Assembly: GCA_027574665.1 (NCBI GenBank) | Contig: CM050690.1 | Coordinates: forward strand, 35,000,357 to 35,064,356 | DNA length: 64,000 nucleotides | Direction: 5' to 3' | From: Rhynochetos jubatus | Lineage: Eukaryota; Chordata; Aves; Eurypygiformes; Rhynochetidae | Part shown: in pieces, positions 10,080 to 23,106 of the stretch | How the letters are laid out: every line of letters begins with the position of its first letter | How positions within the stretch are numbered: the stretch's first letter is position 1 | Made by a program: the position numbers and the translations under genes | The notes under the pieces: generated by a model | The model's input: the letters and a program-made list of their open reading frames with translations, nothing else | What the model was told of the DNA's origin: nothing | Database searches by the model: none

Positions 10080-11851
10080 ACTGTTCAAAAGTCCTCAGGA
10101 AATAGTTTTACATGGCACGTATTAACTGAAAGCAAACGCCATCCTTTTTGCATTTGCTCAGGCTACAGAAAAATCCTGTATCCATGCATAAGCCTGGTGT
10201 GGTCGCAGGGAGGGTTGGGTTTGCTTTCAGAGAACATCCTAAGGGAGTCATAGCCTTACCTAGCTGAAACACTGAGTTATGCCTCCCTATAAGGCAACGG
10301 GGTGAAGACTAAATAAAGAGACAAATGAAAATGTTGTCAAACCTGCTACCATATTTAAAAAAATTATTTGAACTTTAAGTAAAATTGTTATGTAGATACA
10401 TTTCTTCTACTCAGGACGTATGTCCTTCTTTCCAAGTTCAGCACTTTGTCCTGTCTATATAAAACACAAGGGAGATTGAGGGTGCCCCAAGGAATAACAG
10501 GATGCAGCATAAAAACATGGAAGGACCATAACAAAATGTGATTCATGTACACGGCGTTTTGTCTAGAAGTAATACAACATTGGAAAAAAAAGGCACTAAT
10601 GATTTTAAAATGCAATATTTTTCTAAACAGAAATATTTATAGAAGGATAGCAAGATTAAAAAGTTATGGAACAATTTTCTGGAGACAAAATAGTTTGGAA
10701 TTTTTAGAGTTTGGAGGAAAGTGTGTAAGAGAAAAAGAGAGACAGAAAAATTAATAGCATAAACTGCAATATGATTCCATTTTCAAAAAACCTTGAGAAG
10801 GTTTCAAATGCAGGACAGAAGTAAAATTTTGAAACATTGGAAGTTGCTGCAAAACCTGTGTTACTGTTCTCCAGCCAAGCCTGTCACAACTTTAAAAAAT
10901 ATGCTTAATTTACTCATTGCCCACCCCCAGATGAACACAAAGACATCAAGCTCTTTAAAGCAGTAAGTACCATAACACTCCTAGTGATTTTATGACAACA
11001 AGCTCACAGTTGTCTAATCATACATGGGCACGTACTAGACTTTGTTACTTCACAGACATGTCTCTCTTTTCTGTGATTCCAGGAAACTGGGAAGTTGTCA
11101 AAGACGTTTCAGAAAAAAACATGTGGTTGGATCAAAATGGCTAATTAGATAATTCAATAGTGTTGAAAGAGTAAAGTTCTGTAAGACCTTGAGCTGGTAA
11201 GGCTGCACGTCAAACAGTGCTAGAGCACACACCAGAAAGGGGTATTGTCGCCTGTTGTGGTACATGGTTTGTGTTATGCAACTCAAAGCTATTTCTCACA
11301 AGACAGTTGCTGAGTTTACAGTAATAATTTTTTAGAAAGGTTGGGACTTACCCACACAGATTTCTGTGTGACAATGGCAAAAATGCCCAGGTGGGAAAAC
11401 ATGCTGGTAAGATAACAAACTCTGTTAAAAATATAATCCCCACCCGCCCTGGAATTAATGTTTTATCAAAATAGATTGGTGGGGAGAACGTGGGAGAGTT
11501 AAAGACTCAAAGTGTAGTATGCTAGGGCTGTTAATGTTGCCAAAATCAAAGGTAGGGAGTGCCCCACCAAGAAATAGCACTGCTGGCCTCCTGGGGGAAA
11601 CTGCAGCTCTTTCAAAAGGCACAGGTAGATGCTTTGAGTCTTTTAATTCTAGATTTACAAAACGATAGCTGTAAAAAAAAAAAACCCGCTGTGGAAAGTT
11701 GTGACTTTCTACCTAGGTAAATTTTATTTATGAAGGTAACACCATCCTTCTGCTTTTTTTTCGCACAGGTTAAAGAAAATAAGAAAGAACTGCTCAAATA
11801 CTTCCCTTGAACCATTACTTAAAGGAGAGACACAATGAAACCCCTAGAGAC

Positions 11852-13958
11852 AAGTAGCTTTACGGTAATGCTGTGAGAGCAAACATCATCCTGAATGAGG
11901 TAAAAGTGGAACAAAGACTTGAAAATATGACAAAACTGTGGAGTGTGATCAGAGGGCTATGAAATGTGAAGTCTGAGTCAAGATTGGAAGAAGTGGCTTT
12001 CTTCAGTGAATCAAAGACTGAAGGGAAGTGCAATAACACTCCTGAAATATGTAAAAGGGTGTGCAAAAGGACAGGTAATAAATTTTTCCATGTCTGTGGG
12101 ATAGGACAAGAAGTAACGCATTTGATTTACCGCAAGGAAGATTCATGTTTGACATTACAAAAATTTTTGGAGGGAGAGGACAGTTAAGCATGACAAATAG
12201 ATCAGCTTGGAGAACACTGGAATATTGAGGAATAGAGCCTTCTCAGAGCAGATGAGGTGAACCTCTCCAGAGCAGGTGAAGTAGAGTCAGATTTGCCTTA
12301 GCTGGGTGAAAACAACTTAATGACCTCCCGGAGTTTCTGTTCCACTGCAATATCTGTTTCTTTGCCCTTTTTTTTTTTTTTTTACCGCCACAGATAGAGT
12401 TATGAGAGAACATTCTACATTAGAGCAAAATGTAAAGATGCTGAAACACTCAGTGTTTCCTTGATATTACTGTCCTGAAATTGGGTTTGATCACTCTGAA
12501 ACTTATACATTGAACATAAAATATCTTTATATCACAGTAAATATCTGAGAAGCTGCAAAAGTGGATTTCTGGAAAAGAGGCAAGAGCTCAAAACTCAAAG
12601 AATCCCACGAGAGTACTGTTGTTTAAGTGGGGGAATAAAAAATTCCACAGGGTCTGAGGAAAGTTAAGGGCCACATGAGCTGTCTGTGTACTAGGGTATC
12701 CCCTCCTGTCCAAAGGAGTGCATACAGGAAGACCAGTCTTACCAAACCTGTGTGAACTGTTTATGTTTTCCTTACATTTTGGGGATTTTTAGCAGTTATG
12801 AGAGGGAGAGCTTGGACAGCTCACAGGAACTCCTGATTTTACCAGAAACCTTTTGTTTTCCAGAAAAATATCCTGATTCCCCTGAAACTTCCCACATGAA
12901 GATTTCCTTGCATTAAGCGAGAATTGTGGCCAGAGACACATGGCGGCACCGTGACCCAGAGCAAGCACATGAACTCAAGTCTCCAGCATCTGCTGGGCTA
13001 ATGACTGATCTGACATGTGCTTGCCTCTCTTTCCTGAGCTCACAAATCTTTTCCCTCAATGACAAAAATCAGCCTCCAAACAGCCCTTTTCTGAATTTCC
13101 TCCAAACACAAGGCACTCTCTGCGTGTCCCAGCCTGGATTTTGTTGTTTCCAGTATTCCACCTGTTTGCAGATTTATCTAGCTACTTGATGATAGCTGAT
13201 TTTGCACTCCTGAATAATGGAAGCATTTTCACCTTATCAGTTTCAATCACTGTTCAGCGCTACTTGGCTTTAAAGTGAAGCTGAATCCTGCCACCTTGTG
13301 CCCAAGAAAATTAGCACACCTCTGTATTTTGGGAAGGAGGGAGTAAGGAAAAAGAGGAAAGGGAAAGTTAATCGTTACTACCATGTTCCTAATGAACAAG
13401 GAGTTAAATGAAGACCTGAGGGTTTAATGGTTCGATCCAGTTTGATATTGCCTGAGACGTCTACCTGGGACATCTTCACAGGGCAATCACTCTTCCAGGG
13501 GCACTGTTCACTCCATGAGCATCATTTTCCATATCCCCACAGGGTTTCAAAGCTATGGCCTCCCTCACGTCCTCACAAAAGCAAGACACTAGGCCCAGCC
13601 TCTTGGCCCATCGTCCGTGTCTGTCTGGTGTCTGGGGGTATTAATCACAGCGTTCGGGGTAGCCACGGGTCACTCCCATTTGTTTGCTACGAGAGAAGTG
13701 CTACTTCCTTTTCATCATTACGTAATCACATCATAGGGTGGAGGAAAGGGTCCTCCCCACTTATGGAAAACGTTAATATTTCTTTGAGGGGATGGTAAAA
13801 GTAAAGATTGTTAGGAGCATGGATCTCACTTCTCTGCTGAAGTCCAAGGCAGCACTCTTGTTCTGACAGGACTCCACGAGTAGCTTTCTGGTACCGCTGT
13901 GAGAGGAAACGTCATCCCAAGGGTGGCAAAACTGGAACAAAGACTTGGAAAGGATGAC
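11852..13958 (+). repeat. Diverged dispersed direct repeat, two copies
   Basis: 11,852-11,931 and 13,878-13,958 align in the same orientation with about 80% identity over ~75 bp by eye (GTAGCTTT, GCTGTGAGAG, TGGAACAAAGACTT shared). Flanks on both sides do not align. Probably two fragments of one unrecognised interspersed repeat; I cannot name a family. The coordinates span both copies and the unrelated DNA between them. Confidence 0.7.
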
Positions 13959-16280
13959 TTCCTCCACCCCATGCTCGACTGCCTGTGTCACTGCAAGCTC
14001 CTACCCCTACTTCAGTCTATTTATGCACCACTCTTCTGAGCCAAACAGGGCAACTTGTTGATTCTGCGACTATCCATTTACCACTTCCTGGACACCTTCT
14101 GACAGTGAATGCAAAGGGTGTGTTTAACAGGAAGACATCAGCAACAGGATCCTGAAGCAGCTGATCCACTGTAATGGTCTGTTTTGCTGGTTTTGTCACA
14201 CGGTATTTGTTCCAGTTAAGATTGTATCAATTGCATGGACTTGCTCAGTTCACAGAAATCATTTCTCCCTCAGATAATCCAGCTGACTGACTGTATGCCT
14301 GTGTGCACACACATATTTTGTTGTGAAAGACATGCTTGTCTTTCTGATTATGAGGGTTCACCAGGTGGGAAATGCTGACATAATAAAAATCTGACAGCCA
14401 GTTGACAGTTTTCTCCCAGTTTAAAAGCAGTCCAAACAGTAAGGATTTTTTGACCATGATTAACTGATGTTATTCTGAATCATCCTTTACAGTAATCAGT
14501 GAAAAAAGGGGGGAAAAAAGGTTACCCAAACCCCAGCCTCCAGTACACTAATTAAATGGATCAGAAAAAATCTGAAAACTCAGCCACTGTAACATTGCAA
14601 GCCAACTTCAGTTTGCATCACAAGTTACTGGGTTCCCCATTAACATGGACTACATACCACAAACATGCATTGCTCATGATTGTGGGCTTACGATAATTTC
14701 AAGTGAGAGGTGAACGTGACTTCTGACTTCTTGTCCTTCTAGGCCATAGGAGAGACACTCACCTGGAGAAAGAAGGCTCTCTAGTTTATTGCTCAAGTAT
14801 TTAATTCACGATGCAAATATGCTTGTCATGGCCATGCTAGTGCCTCATTCAAACTGAGGTCAAATCTCATCCTATGGCTCGTTTCTCCTAGGGAAAATAA
14901 TGCTTGTGCAGTGGTGCTTATAGTTAATGGCATAGGCAGAACACAGTAATTCTGTTCCAAAACTATTCGTGGTGTCTGAGCATGCCTCTTCTCACAATTG
15001 TATAGATAACAGCCATGAGCAGAGGTAAGCAGTCAAACTAGTAGGGACCTAGGTCAGAAATCAATCATTTCCAACTGATTGATTTAGGACTGGGAGATCC
15101 TGGTGGTTGGCACGGCAGCTGTAAGTGGAGGCAAATCTTCCATTTGTCTTATGGATAATATACTGTGCATGGCTTGGTAAATGTAATCTCCTTCTGTCTG
15201 AAAATCATGTATATGGGAACATTATTAATTATTTTTTCTTTTGTTAAGTTAAAAGTATTGGTACCAGAGACAATACTATATAAATGGAGTATGTCTTAGC
15301 ACTTTCCATTTCTTTTTTGTCTGCCTATGTCTACTGATGTTCTACGAGTGCTTGGACAGCTTCTATTCAGTAGAAGGCATTACGTGATATTAGCTATTCT
15401 TAAGACTGAACAAAAGGAAATCAGCAGAATTGTTATAAAAGACCTGCTAACTTTACAGAAAAGTACTCAGCTCTCAGAAAACCTCTGTCCTGTCCCCTGT
15501 TTATGAAATCCGCTCTTGATGCTGACAAAATTCCTTGTCACCCTCTGGCCTGACTTGAGAAAACATATTGCCAAGTTTGCTGCTAAACTGCTCTGCCATC
15601 ATCTAGAGGCTTTCCTGTTCAAGTTTAATTTCAGGATTTAGTCTAGGGTGGAAGCTATGCAGATGCCTTCGATTAACACTTTTTCTACCTTGCTCTCTTT
15701 CTCTCCCCACCTTCACTATGGATAAAACCACACCCTTGCTGATAATTTTCTGCAGCTCCCACAGCCTTTGCTGACCACCAGGAGGTTGTGATCTTTTTCC
15801 CACCTTCTCTGGAGCCTTTTCCTTCCAACACCCAGATCTGGTCACAGGGCACTAGGGATTCTCTTACATAATGTTCTGTAGGTTTCTATGGTACTTCCGT
15901 TCGGTTTCCCCCAGCAACCACACTGAGCAGGAGACATTTTAAGCTGTACCATCATCATCAGTTCTTAATCCTTTTCACAAGATTCAGATGACACTGGTTT
16001 TCACCCTGTCATGTCCAGCTAAGGCAGAGGCACCATTTGGTGTCAGTTTTCTGAAGTTCCAACAGGCAGCATTGCCTTATGGGAAAGTTCACAACCTGAG
16101 AACATTCGGGTTTTGCAATTGTCAGCATAAACTAATCTCAGTAGCTTTGGTGCCTTCTCCAAATCTCTAGCGAAGGCAGTGTCCAGCTGCCTCCCCCACA
16201 CAGCCAGGCTTATTATGTGAAGCACATGACGTGCAATCCAGCGCAGGAAGCGGTGTTACTGTTAACAGTATTCACATTCA

Positions 16281-16302
16281 TGTAAGGTGAATTCACCTTA
16301 CA
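16281..16302. repeat. Perfect 22-bp palindrome
   Basis: TGTAAGGTGAA followed by its exact reverse complement, centred on GAATTC with no spacer. Contains two inverted AGGTGA half-sites (T-box, ZEB or nuclear-receptor-like). Confidence 0.85.
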
Positions 16303-19300
16303 GCTTAGGTCCTGAAGCTGAAGTCAGTGAAAGATTCCTATTTGCCTTAACTGAAGCTTATCTATCCTGCACAGCTTAGTCCTCAGCCGTTAAATGCTGT
16401 TTGAGTTGTACTTTTTTGCTTGGCTTTATGTTCCCTCTGTTAGCCTGAACTGATAATGCAGCAAAAGTTTGTACCTACTTTCAGTGAAATTTGCTTGAGG
16501 TTTTTGCAGGGTTTATCTTTTTCAGACGTATGAAAATTCTTGTTAATGTACCCTATTCAGGCCCAAAATATTTGATTACATTCTCTTCCCATGTTACACT
16601 TTTTCTTTCACATGACATGTTGATGCCTGAATTTCTACAAGATATATTTTTCTCTTGAACATTTCATTCAAGAATTACAGAGCAAGAAAGGAGAGAGGGA
16701 AGGAATTTCAATGCAAATCGAAGATTAAGGTTTGCTTTCTTAAGCTGTAATTTACACTAATGCTTTCAAAACCTAAAATCAAAATCTGAATTCCAGTTAA
16801 CTGCATTCCTTTTTTTAAGTGCATGATCCAAGTGTCCATCTGTCCATCATCAATGTCTCCCTGAATTCATTGGTCTTTGGGTTAGACTGTAATTTCACGT
16901 AAGCCAAGAGTGATGGCTCAGTTTTTTCTGCACAGTAGCAGATATAACTCAGCAGATTTCTGAGAACCTGCCGTAAGCCAGCCCCAATTGCCCTTCCAAG
17001 CACTATTTTCCACCTAGTGACTCAGCTGCTCCAGCTTTTTGGCTGGATCCCTGCATCTTTGGATGTTTCACTCATTCCAAATGGAGTCGGCAGTTTTTAG
17101 TAACCTTTCTACTGGTGACAAGCTGCAGAGGAAATACAGGACCTTCTATTGAGAGTGTCAATATAAAGCATTTAAAGTTGGTTTTCCTCCATCATTTGCA
17201 GTTTCCTTACTCATCCTACCTGAAGGGCACCTTCTGTTTTCAGATGCTGGTGCTTTTACTTTTCATTTACATAGGCAGTGCTCTTTGGGATCTCTTCCTG
17301 TCAGAAGTAGCTCTTAATGGCTTCTCTTTCTTCCTGGGCCTCTACTGGCAGGCACCACACCTCACTCACATCATAGGCCTTCTCCCAAATTTTTTAGGTA
17401 AATATGAATGTATGAGTGGAGTGACTGCCAACACCAGTGACACATCATCAGCCTCTCTCAGGTGTTCGCCAGATCTTTTATTTCTCAAGCTGTTTCAGGT
17501 GTTTCAGTGCATCCCAGCTGAAGAAACAACCAGATGAAGTAACAGGAGACAAACTCACCCTGTGATGGGGAAAGGGGAACACCTTCTGTGGATTGCTCCC
17601 CACACCTAAGAGATGAAATCTGCACTACACAGGTTTAACTTACTCCTCACAAGTACCACTGGGTACTCCTCTTTGCCTTGCCTCTTCAAGCAGCAGGAAT
17701 TCTCTGATTTTGTTAGAAATTTGGTCCCACAACTAGAAAAGAAGCTGAAAGAAAGCCAGAAGTTTTAAACCTGTTGATAGCACACATAGTCTTTCTTAGC
17801 TGTGCCCACTTTAGTCTGGTTTTGAAGACCTCTCCTGAAGAATAATCATCTTCTGAAGCAGATGATACATTTTCCTTAGGAACAGCTGCAGGCTTTAGTG
17901 GCAGGATTCATCTGATTACATGTAGACATTCACAGCACAACTCTATGTTCCTTTTATATTTAATAGGGAGAAATAGACGGTGCCTGACATATCTCATACT
18001 ACGGTAATGTCTGAATAGGTTAGATGGATCATGTCCTGAACATGTCTGTTTCTCTACTGACTGCAAGGTGACTACCTAGATGTGGAAGATTTTATTCCAG
18101 ATATGTATACTTAAGTGGATGCTGATCCCGGAGGGATTTCTGTCTTTGAATGATCCACTGGGGAAATACATTGATGTCCCTGTAAGTATTTAGAGACCAC
18201 AAGCATTACAGACAAAACTACCTTGAATCCTTGATCATACTGTCCCACAGAAGTATGTTTCTTGATTACAAGCCTTGGCCGTCCTTTATTTCTGTTAACG
18301 AAGTATAAAGACTTGGAAGAACATTCTCCAGAAAAACTGAGCAACATCCCCCGCAATTCCATGTGTGTCATATTCCAATACAGTTTGTATATTTACAAGG
18401 TTAATAACATTGACTAATATCCAGTAACACTTAGTTTTCATCTTGATTCAAGCAGATGATTGTTTCTTTAGCAAGTCTGCATGAGGCAGAACTACTTTGC
18501 CAACTGTGTAGCTGTTCAACGACACTAAGTGTCTCTTTCCCAAGACACATACCTGCCTTTAATTCAGCCCAGCCTTTGGGGGTCTGATGCTTTTGGAGCA
18601 TTTAATTGGATTTTTCCTGCTGAACCCCAGCTACTCAGATCCTTCACCTTCTCCTGATCAGTGGCTGAAGACCTTATATACCCTCAGGAAGAAAATCCAG
18701 TTCTGAAATTCATGTCCAGTGTCTAGCCCTGAAGCTAGCCCTAAAGCTCATATCCTTGTAGCTCACTCTTGTTTGATTCTTTTACCTACTACAGTAATTC
18801 TTTCTTCCCCTGTACTGTCCTCACCAGTGTACAAAATCCCACATTTCTTGTGGTGCAGCATTTTCCTATAGCTTCTACAATCAGGACGAGACACCTCCTG
18901 TGCTGTGTTCTTCTTCCTGGCACATGGCAGTGCCTCATCAGAGTTTCGTGCAGTCACATCATCCAGGGATTCCACAGGTATTCGGTAGTTAAGAACGACT
19001 TTCTATAGTCATGGTTCACACATGGCCAAACCCAATCTATGTCCTGGTTTTGCCCTTTAATGCAGATGGAGGTTACTCACAGTTGAAAGTACTCTCACTT
19101 TTGGTATCCCCAGTTGTTGAGCCAGTGTAGATCCTACTGCAACTACAGGGTTTCCACCAAGCCTGGGATAGGTGTCTCTGGCTTTGCCGCTGCTGCTCGC
19201 ATGACTAGGCTAGGAGGCTAAGATGCTTACGTTCGACAAAAGCAGTGATTTTTTTTCATCACTTCTTTATGGACAAAGGTTTCACATCCTACTTCATGTT

Positions 19301-22300
19301 GTGTCTATACCCACATTAGCTCAGCTGAGAAGGCTCAGGAGGAGTCACTGAGACCCAGTTTAGTCTTCCTTCCCACTATTATTTATTGTGTCTTGGCTGG
19401 ATTTGTTCTGTGGGATGGCATAGTAGTCCCTAAATTTTTTTTTACCTGAGGGGGGGATGGGGTAGTTGAAGAGATTCCTAGGGCTTCATTCACCCACAGG
19501 TTCCAGCTGCAAGATCCTGGAGCCGTACAGAATTCCTCGCTTTGCTGTTTGCACCAAGAGCGGTATTTCTTGAAAGGCAGATGGCCTGATGGTTAAAAGG
19601 TTAAAAGCTTTGTTAAACATGTATGTGCATTGCCATTGATTGTGGATTTGATGGTATTTAAGTGTACTTTGAAAGGAAACCACCGATGTAGGGCCCTCTC
19701 CTTGTCATCCTTACTCAATCCCAGTGTGAAACAGCCTAACAGATTGTCAATTTATTAATTGACCACAGAGTGTGGGTCAAAGGACCGAAGTACATGGGTG
19801 GTAATTACTGTGGTTTGATAAATCTGGGGCCATGAAAGTTCACTGCAGCTTCAGCGCAACTTTCTATGTGGTGAGAGAATTAACGAAAACCTGGGTCTGA
19901 GTTTGCACAACATATTTGGTATAGCTGATGCCAAAAAATATTTTCAGGTCGTTATCATTAAAACTCCAATCTTCAGATAATGCTTCAGGAGGTCGTTTGA
20001 CTTGGCAGGCCAACATAAACTCAGTCACCTTTGGAAAAAAGTGTCGGCATTCTGAAAAGCAAGAAAGGAAATCCTAGGGGTATGATCAGTAAGGTGATAA
20101 ACAAAGCTTATATCGTCATTAAGGTGATAGGCAAATTGAATGATGCTTTAAGATCTTGTAAGACTGCCTGATGTTTGCTGTTCTTTTTCAGATCTGACGT
20201 TGAAAGAAGTTGCTTGCCTTGCTTCCTCAGTTTTACTTGGATTTCTAAGATTTGTGTTTAAAGTTAAGATACATAATAAATAAGTAAGATACATAGGAAC
20301 TAAATGTAAACAGTGGTAGAACAGATGGCATACAAAAGATGGTATAACAAAATGAGTTTGTGATTCAATTATTAATAGATTATTGTTATGATAAATATGT
20401 AAAACGCATTTGTTTACCCCTTAGATTATTCTTCCCAAGCATAAAAACCTTTATAATCTAAGAAGCCTATGTATTGTATCTAGGATATTAAGAGAAGTAG
20501 TGTGGCAGCACTACTCCAGCAGGCGTTGGTCCAGCTAGTATGTTGTAAAAATTACCTAAGATCAACTCACTGAGTGTGTAACTTCTGTCAGCCTAGAAAT
20601 GCAGACCATAAGCACAAGAATGCAAACACTTTAAAGCTGACAAAACAGAATCACACGCTTCTGCAAGCAAAGCAGCATCCATGAAAATGTGTTTTGACTG
20701 TACTTGCGTTCGAATTAAACTCCTGTTCTTGCATATCTGGGATGATTCCTGAGAATTCACAGAGTAATATAAAGACCAATATCTTGATTAAAAACTTGTA
20801 CAAAAGTGTGAAAAGCAGTCTATCCTGTATCAATATGGGTGGGATTTCTTTGACTCCCTAAAATACAATGGTTTTATGGAGTCACCACGTGTATTAACAC
20901 TATGATCTGTGCATCCTGAGCATTACCCATGCTGGTGACTCAGTTAAACTGACCAGGCTATTCAATTGCCACTCAGGAGGATGTGGAAAATGGCAAGTAG
21001 AACCTATTCTGGGGAAATTAAAAAAAAAAAAAAAAGAAAAAGTTGAAAATGCCTCTTGAGCCGAAACACAAGGGGACTTACAAAATCAAGAGCATCTTTG
21101 AGAACTTACAAAGACACCTGAACAAAGAGTGCAGAGCTGGCTCAAGTGCATTACTAGATAGCATTCAGTTGGCAAGGGCAGGGAAGAGCAAAGAGACTGT
21201 TTACCTCAGAGTGATAATTATTAGGCTATAGAATAGTCCCCCAAGAGAAACTTGCTGGAAGCACCAATACTTGGCACATCTAAAATCACATTAAATAAAG
21301 CACTAGAAACTCTACTGTAAGGAACGTGCTTTCCCTGACATGCTAGTATTCTAATCTTCTACCCTACTGTTGCCCAGAATTATAATATCCAATGTTCTAA
21401 TCTGCAAACCTGTAACCTAGCTCTTCCTTTTCAAGTAATTTCCATGTTTACGTAAATGCAGGATTGGGTCAAGGGTTGTTTGAAATTTCGCTGCATGAGA
21501 GTTCTTCAGAATTTTTCCTGCATTTAACAACCTTACTGTCTTTCAGGAGTAGTAGGGGGGAAAATGAAGGAGCAATTAATATCTCAGTAAAGTCCACTCC
21601 CTTTTCTGTGCCATTTCTTGCGTGTCTTCCCTTCGTAGAAGACAAATTGTTATGTCTCAGAGCACCCCTTGGCATTTTAGTTATGTGGCGTAAATTGCCC
21701 CTGCTGGATTTCAGACACTGTGAAAGTGGATGTACCTAACTGGAAAATTGCCCGATTTGTTGTTGCAGGCACATAATTGACCATTTGACCTTTAAACTCA
21801 ATCTCAGTCCAAGGACGTGGATTATTCTAAGGTTTTGCGTGCTTTTTGACTGCAGAGTGGGACAACATTGGGAAATGCAAAGTGATAAGGAATTAGAACA
21901 GCATTTTGACCCTTTCTTAAAGGAAAACAAAGCAAATAATGAGAGTTGTATGCCAGCTGTAAACACAAGAGTAATGCTGTGATGTTCTTAATAGAGGCCT
22001 GGGGCACCGCAGTAAGTTGGGCTGTGCTGAGGCTGCAAAACTATCTTCATCGACAGTGTCAATACCTCTGTGGCTGGCAATAATGGTGCTAAAAACTGTG
22101 CTCGTCACAGAAGATACAGTAAGACAAAAGATCTGACTCAACAATGAATTACCCTACTTTTGTGTCATGGTAACTCCTCTAAAAACAAGCAGAGGTTATA
22201 AAATGTAGGTGGGGAAACAGTTGCTAATCTATCTTATCTCAAGGCAAAGATTTCTGCTTGCCAGTTTTGTTTAGTAAAAACATCTTGTCTTGCTGAAATA

Positions 22301-22473
22301 GAACACCAGACAATATTCCATAGTATATTTTCTAAACTACAGTATATTATAAAAATCACAGCAAGGTACATGAATGATCTCTTACCTGTCTGAATCATGT
22401 TTTTATGGAAGTTGTCATCAGGGACTAGCAATACACACAGTCTTCAAAATAATTTTCTTAACATGCAAACAAA

Positions 22474-23106
22474 AGAATCATAGAGTCATAAAATCATTGA
22501 ATGGTTTGGGTTGGAAGGGACATTAAAGATCAACTAGTTCCAACCCCCCCTGCCATGGGAAGAGACAAATTCCATTAGACCAGGTTGCTCAAAGCCTCAT
22601 CCAGCCTGGCCTTGAAGGCATCCAGGGATGGGGCATCCACAGCTTCTCTGGGCAAACTGTTCCAGTGCCTCACCACCCTCTCTGTGAAGAATTTTTTCCT
22701 GATATCTAATCTAAATCTCCCCGCTTTCAGTTTAAACCCATTACCCCTTGTCCTGTCACTACAAGCCCTTGTAAAATGTCCCCCCACCAGCTTCCTTGTA
22801 GGCCCCTTCAGGTACTGGAAAGCTGCAATAAGGTCTCCCTGGAGCCTTCTCTTCTCCAGGCTGAACAAGCCCAATTCTCTCATCCTTTCTCACAGGAGAG
22901 GTGCTCCCACCCTCTGACCATCTTCGTAGCCTCCCGTGGATTTGCTCCAACTCGTTGATATCTTTCTTATGTTGAGGACCCCAGAGCTGGACTCAAAAAT
23001 CCAGGTGGGGTCTCACCAGAGCTGGGTAGGGGAGGACAATCACCTCCCTTGACCTGTTTGCCACACTTCTCTGAATACATCCCAGGATATGGTTGGCTTT
23101 CTGATA
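22474..23106 (-). mobile_element. CR1 LINE, 3' fragment
   Basis: Antisense on plus, starting with the tail (AATCATAGAGTCATAAAATC) and the block GGTTTGGGTTGGAAGGGAC. The minus strand carries the C-terminal ORF2 in one open stretch of 102 codons (22,575-22,883), including [20 protein letters not shown] and [14 protein letters not shown]. Upstream parts read PQHKKDI-type and [10 protein letters not shown]-like sequence before 5' truncation at about 23,106. Non-LTR reverse transcriptase relic, one of the better preserved here. Confidence 0.94.

Larger units (their letters stand above)
10080..22473. other. Intergenic, no recognised gene
   Basis: Only the diverged direct repeat (11.9 and 13.9 kb), poly-T and poly-A runs, a polypurine tract at about 13,329-13,370 and the palindrome at 16,281 stand out. 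An ORF of 140 codons at 17,115-17,537 (+) has a hydrophobic stretch (about residues 42-82), but I recognise no family. Scattered minus-strand open stretches between 15.6 and 19.7 kb do not assemble into a gene I know. About 20,400-20,560 has a CATAAAAACC TATA-like sequence and a GTGGCAGCACTACTCCAGCA block that might be an LTR remnant; this is unproven. Confidence 0.5.
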
